NCBI GenBank assembly: GCA_020633435.1
Contig: JACKDP010000002.1
Location: 820,001 to 884,000 of the forward strand
From: Myxococcales bacterium
GTDB lineage: Bacteria; Myxococcota_A; Bradymonadia; UBA7976; UBA1532
DNA: 64,000 bases
Reading direction: 5' to 3'
The notes beneath the pieces are model-generated. The model was given only the letters and a program-made list of their open reading frames with translations. It was not told where the DNA came from and did no database searches. Shown here one piece after another: positions 62,894 through 64,000 of the stretch (positions within the stretch are counted from its first letter, which is position 1; every line of letters starts with the position of its first letter). A program made the position numbers and the translations under genes.

Positions 62894-63681
62894 CGGCCCT
62901 TCCAGACGGGCGGGCGCTTCTGCAGGAAGGCCATGACGCCCTCGGCGGTGTCCTCGAGCAGCCCGTTGATGACGAGGCGATCGCGCAGCGCGAACAGGGC
63001 GGGCTCCAGCGGCAGATCCATCGTCTGGTAGAGGGCGTCGCGGCCGAGCCGGACGACGGCCGGGGACCGCGCCGCCAGCGTGCCGGCCACCCGGGCCACG
63101 GTGGCGTCCAGGTCGGCCCGCGGCACCACGCGGTTGAGCAGGCGCAGCTCGCGGGCCTCCGGCGCCGGGATCTTCTCGCCCAGCAGCATGAGCTCCGAGG
63201 CCGTCTTCAGCCCCACATGCCGCACCAGCAGGGCCGTCACCATCATCGGCCAGAGGCCGACGTGGATCTCGGGCAGGCCCACGCGCACGTCGTCCGCCGC
63301 GATGGCCAGGTCGCAGGCCAGGAAGAGGCCCACCCCGCCGCCCAGGGCGTCCCCCGCGAGCCGCGCCACGGCCGGCTTGCCCAGGTGCGCGAACGCCAGC
63401 AAGAGCTCGGCGTACCGGCCCTTCTCGGCGATCTGCCCCGGGAAGCCCGCCTTCGCGCCCGCCATGCCGCCGGCCAGGTCGCCGCCCGCGCAGAAGGCCT
63501 TCTCGCCCGCGCCGGTCAGCACCACGACGCGCACGTCGGCGTCGTCCCGAGCCGCCTCCAGGGCGGCCTGCAGGCCCGCCATCACCTCGGCCGACAAGGC
63601 GTTTCGGCGCTCCGGCCGGTTGATGGTCAGGGTCAGCACCCCGTCGGCCAGGGACCGCTGCACCGCGTCTGACGCGCTCAT
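62890..63681 (-). CDS. Enoyl-CoA hydratase/isomerase family protein
   Basis: 263 residues, standard crotonase length. It would hydrate or isomerise an enoyl-CoA. Seen: TINRPERRNALSAEVMAGLQ, the oxyanion-hole box AFCAGGDLAGG and the second box RLAGDALGGGVGLFLACDLA; GLPEIHVGLWP supplies a plausible catalytic Glu. ATG 63681 has an AG-rich stretch upstream. No beta-oxidation partner lies beside it; an acyl-CoA dehydrogenase is encoded at 33720-35348, but they are not linked. Converges with the histidine kinase gene on one CTAG. Confidence 0.92.
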   Translation of the reverse strand: MSASDAVQRSLADGVLTLTINRPERRNALSAEVMAGLQAALEAARDDADVRVVVLTGAGEKAFCAGGDLAGGMAGAKAGFPGQIAEKGRYAELLLAFAHLGKPAVARLAGDALGGGVGLFLACDLAIAADDVRVGLPEIHVGLWPMMVTALLVRHVGLKTASELMLLGEKIPAPEARELRLLNRVVPRADLDATVARVAGTLAARSPAVVRLGRDALYQTMDLPLEPALFALRDRLVINGLLEDTAEGVMAFLQKRPPVWKGR

Positions 63682-63757
63682 GAAAACCCCCTCTTGCTCC
63701 CGGGGCCCCGGTGCGGCGTACTCTCAAGGCGTACCCCGACCGCGAGCGAGGAGCAGC

Positions 63758-63991
63758 ATGGCAATCGTGACGATGGATTCTGCCGGCCGGGTGCCCCTGC
63801 CGCCAGACCTGCAGGCGCACCTCGGGCTCCGGCCGGGCGATCAGGTGGAGCTCCGCCTCACGCGGGACGGCCGCGTCATCCTCGACAAGGCCTCCATGCG
63901 GCGCGAGATGCGCCTCGCCGGCGAGCCCGAGCGCTCGGTCATCCGGCACGGCAGCGACGTGCGGCTGCGCTTCGGCCCGCCCAAGGACTAG
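63758..63991 (+). CDS. AbrB/SpoVT-type DNA-binding protein (MazE-like fold)
   Basis: 77 residues from ATG 63758 with GAGGAG upstream. The N-terminal swapped-hairpin motif (MAIVTMDSAGRVPLPPDLQ, then LGLRPGDQVELRLTRDGRVI) is typical of AbrB-like domains. Many such proteins are antitoxins or transition regulators. The remaining ~30 residues are basic and charged. No toxin gene is seen before the window ends 9 bases later, so the role is open. Confidence 0.75.
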   Translation: MAIVTMDSAGRVPLPPDLQAHLGLRPGDQVELRLTRDGRVILDKASMRREMRLAGEPERSVIRHGSDVRLRFGPPKD

Positions 63992-64000
63992 CCAGGGCCG

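Noticed and set aside
63758..63991. A toxin-antitoxin locus around the AbrB-fold gene
   Set aside because: Only the antitoxin-like gene is present before the window ends; no toxin is seen on either side.

Overview
This is a gene-dense, very GC-rich (by eye about 70%) stretch of bacterial chromosome with 37 protein genes and no gene-free gap longer than about 180 bases. I saw no rRNA, tRNA, CRISPR array, insertion sequence or phage gene. The gene style points to a Myxococcota-type (former deltaproteobacterial) organism. It has many lipoproteins and secreted proteins, three Hanks-type Ser/Thr kinases, FHA, PEGA and TPR proteins, MopE-type D-x-D-x-D-G repeats, thrombospondin-3 repeats, and two proteins ending in a Cys / hydrophobic / poly-Arg MYXO-CTERM-like tail. 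This assignment is an inference from protein architecture, not from a marker gene.

Region 1 (1-9.3 kb): serine biosynthesis (serA), a large secreted protein with TIG-like and dockerin-like parts and one CxxCH motif, a membrane sulfatase/LTA-synthase-like enzyme, and an L,D-transpeptidase lipoprotein coupled to a small PEGA protein. Region 2 (9.3-17.3 kb): an arsI-like C-As lyase overlapping a SigZ-type ECF sigma factor, both with Cys-rich tails, then a 2036-residue exported SpvB/TcdB/Rhs protein. Region 3 (17.4-21.2 kb): a 2-oxo acid dehydrogenase operon (lpd, E1 beta, E2) without E1 alpha; E2 is frameshifted. Region 4 (21.2-33.5 kb): envelope proteins. A lipoprotein, a GST, a VWA/MopE protein and a small protein overlap as an operon; a second, frameshifted MopE protein follows; then a minus-strand operon of a repeat-containing lipoprotein, a met-zincin-like protease lipoprotein and a beta-barrel.

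Region 5 (33.7-45.8 kb): an AidB-like acyl-CoA dehydrogenase, a kinase with a DUF4388-like tail, a TPR-PEGA membrane protein with a SUMF1-type lipoprotein, a lipoprotein / barrel-like / ApbE set, and a kinase fused to PEGA-like and SUMF1 domains. Region 6 (45.8-59.2 kb) is six minus-strand genes in a row: a soluble FHA protein, a membrane VWA-FHA protein, a TPR-PEGA membrane protein, a calcium-repeat/propeller lipoprotein, a coiled-coil kinase and a giant PKD-repeat surface protein. I read this as one phospho-signalling and envelope module and rate it the best candidate for an undescribed system. Region 7 (59.3-64 kb): a BNR-repeat lipoprotein, a RegB-like orphan histidine kinase, an enoyl-CoA hydratase and an AbrB-fold protein.

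Recurring details: three convergent gene pairs share one CTAG for both stop codons; several genes without a Shine-Dalgarno have a TANNNT box 6-8 bases before the start codon, suggesting leaderless mRNAs; and the only two broken genes each look like the loss of one G from a G run, which suggests sequence error rather than decay.
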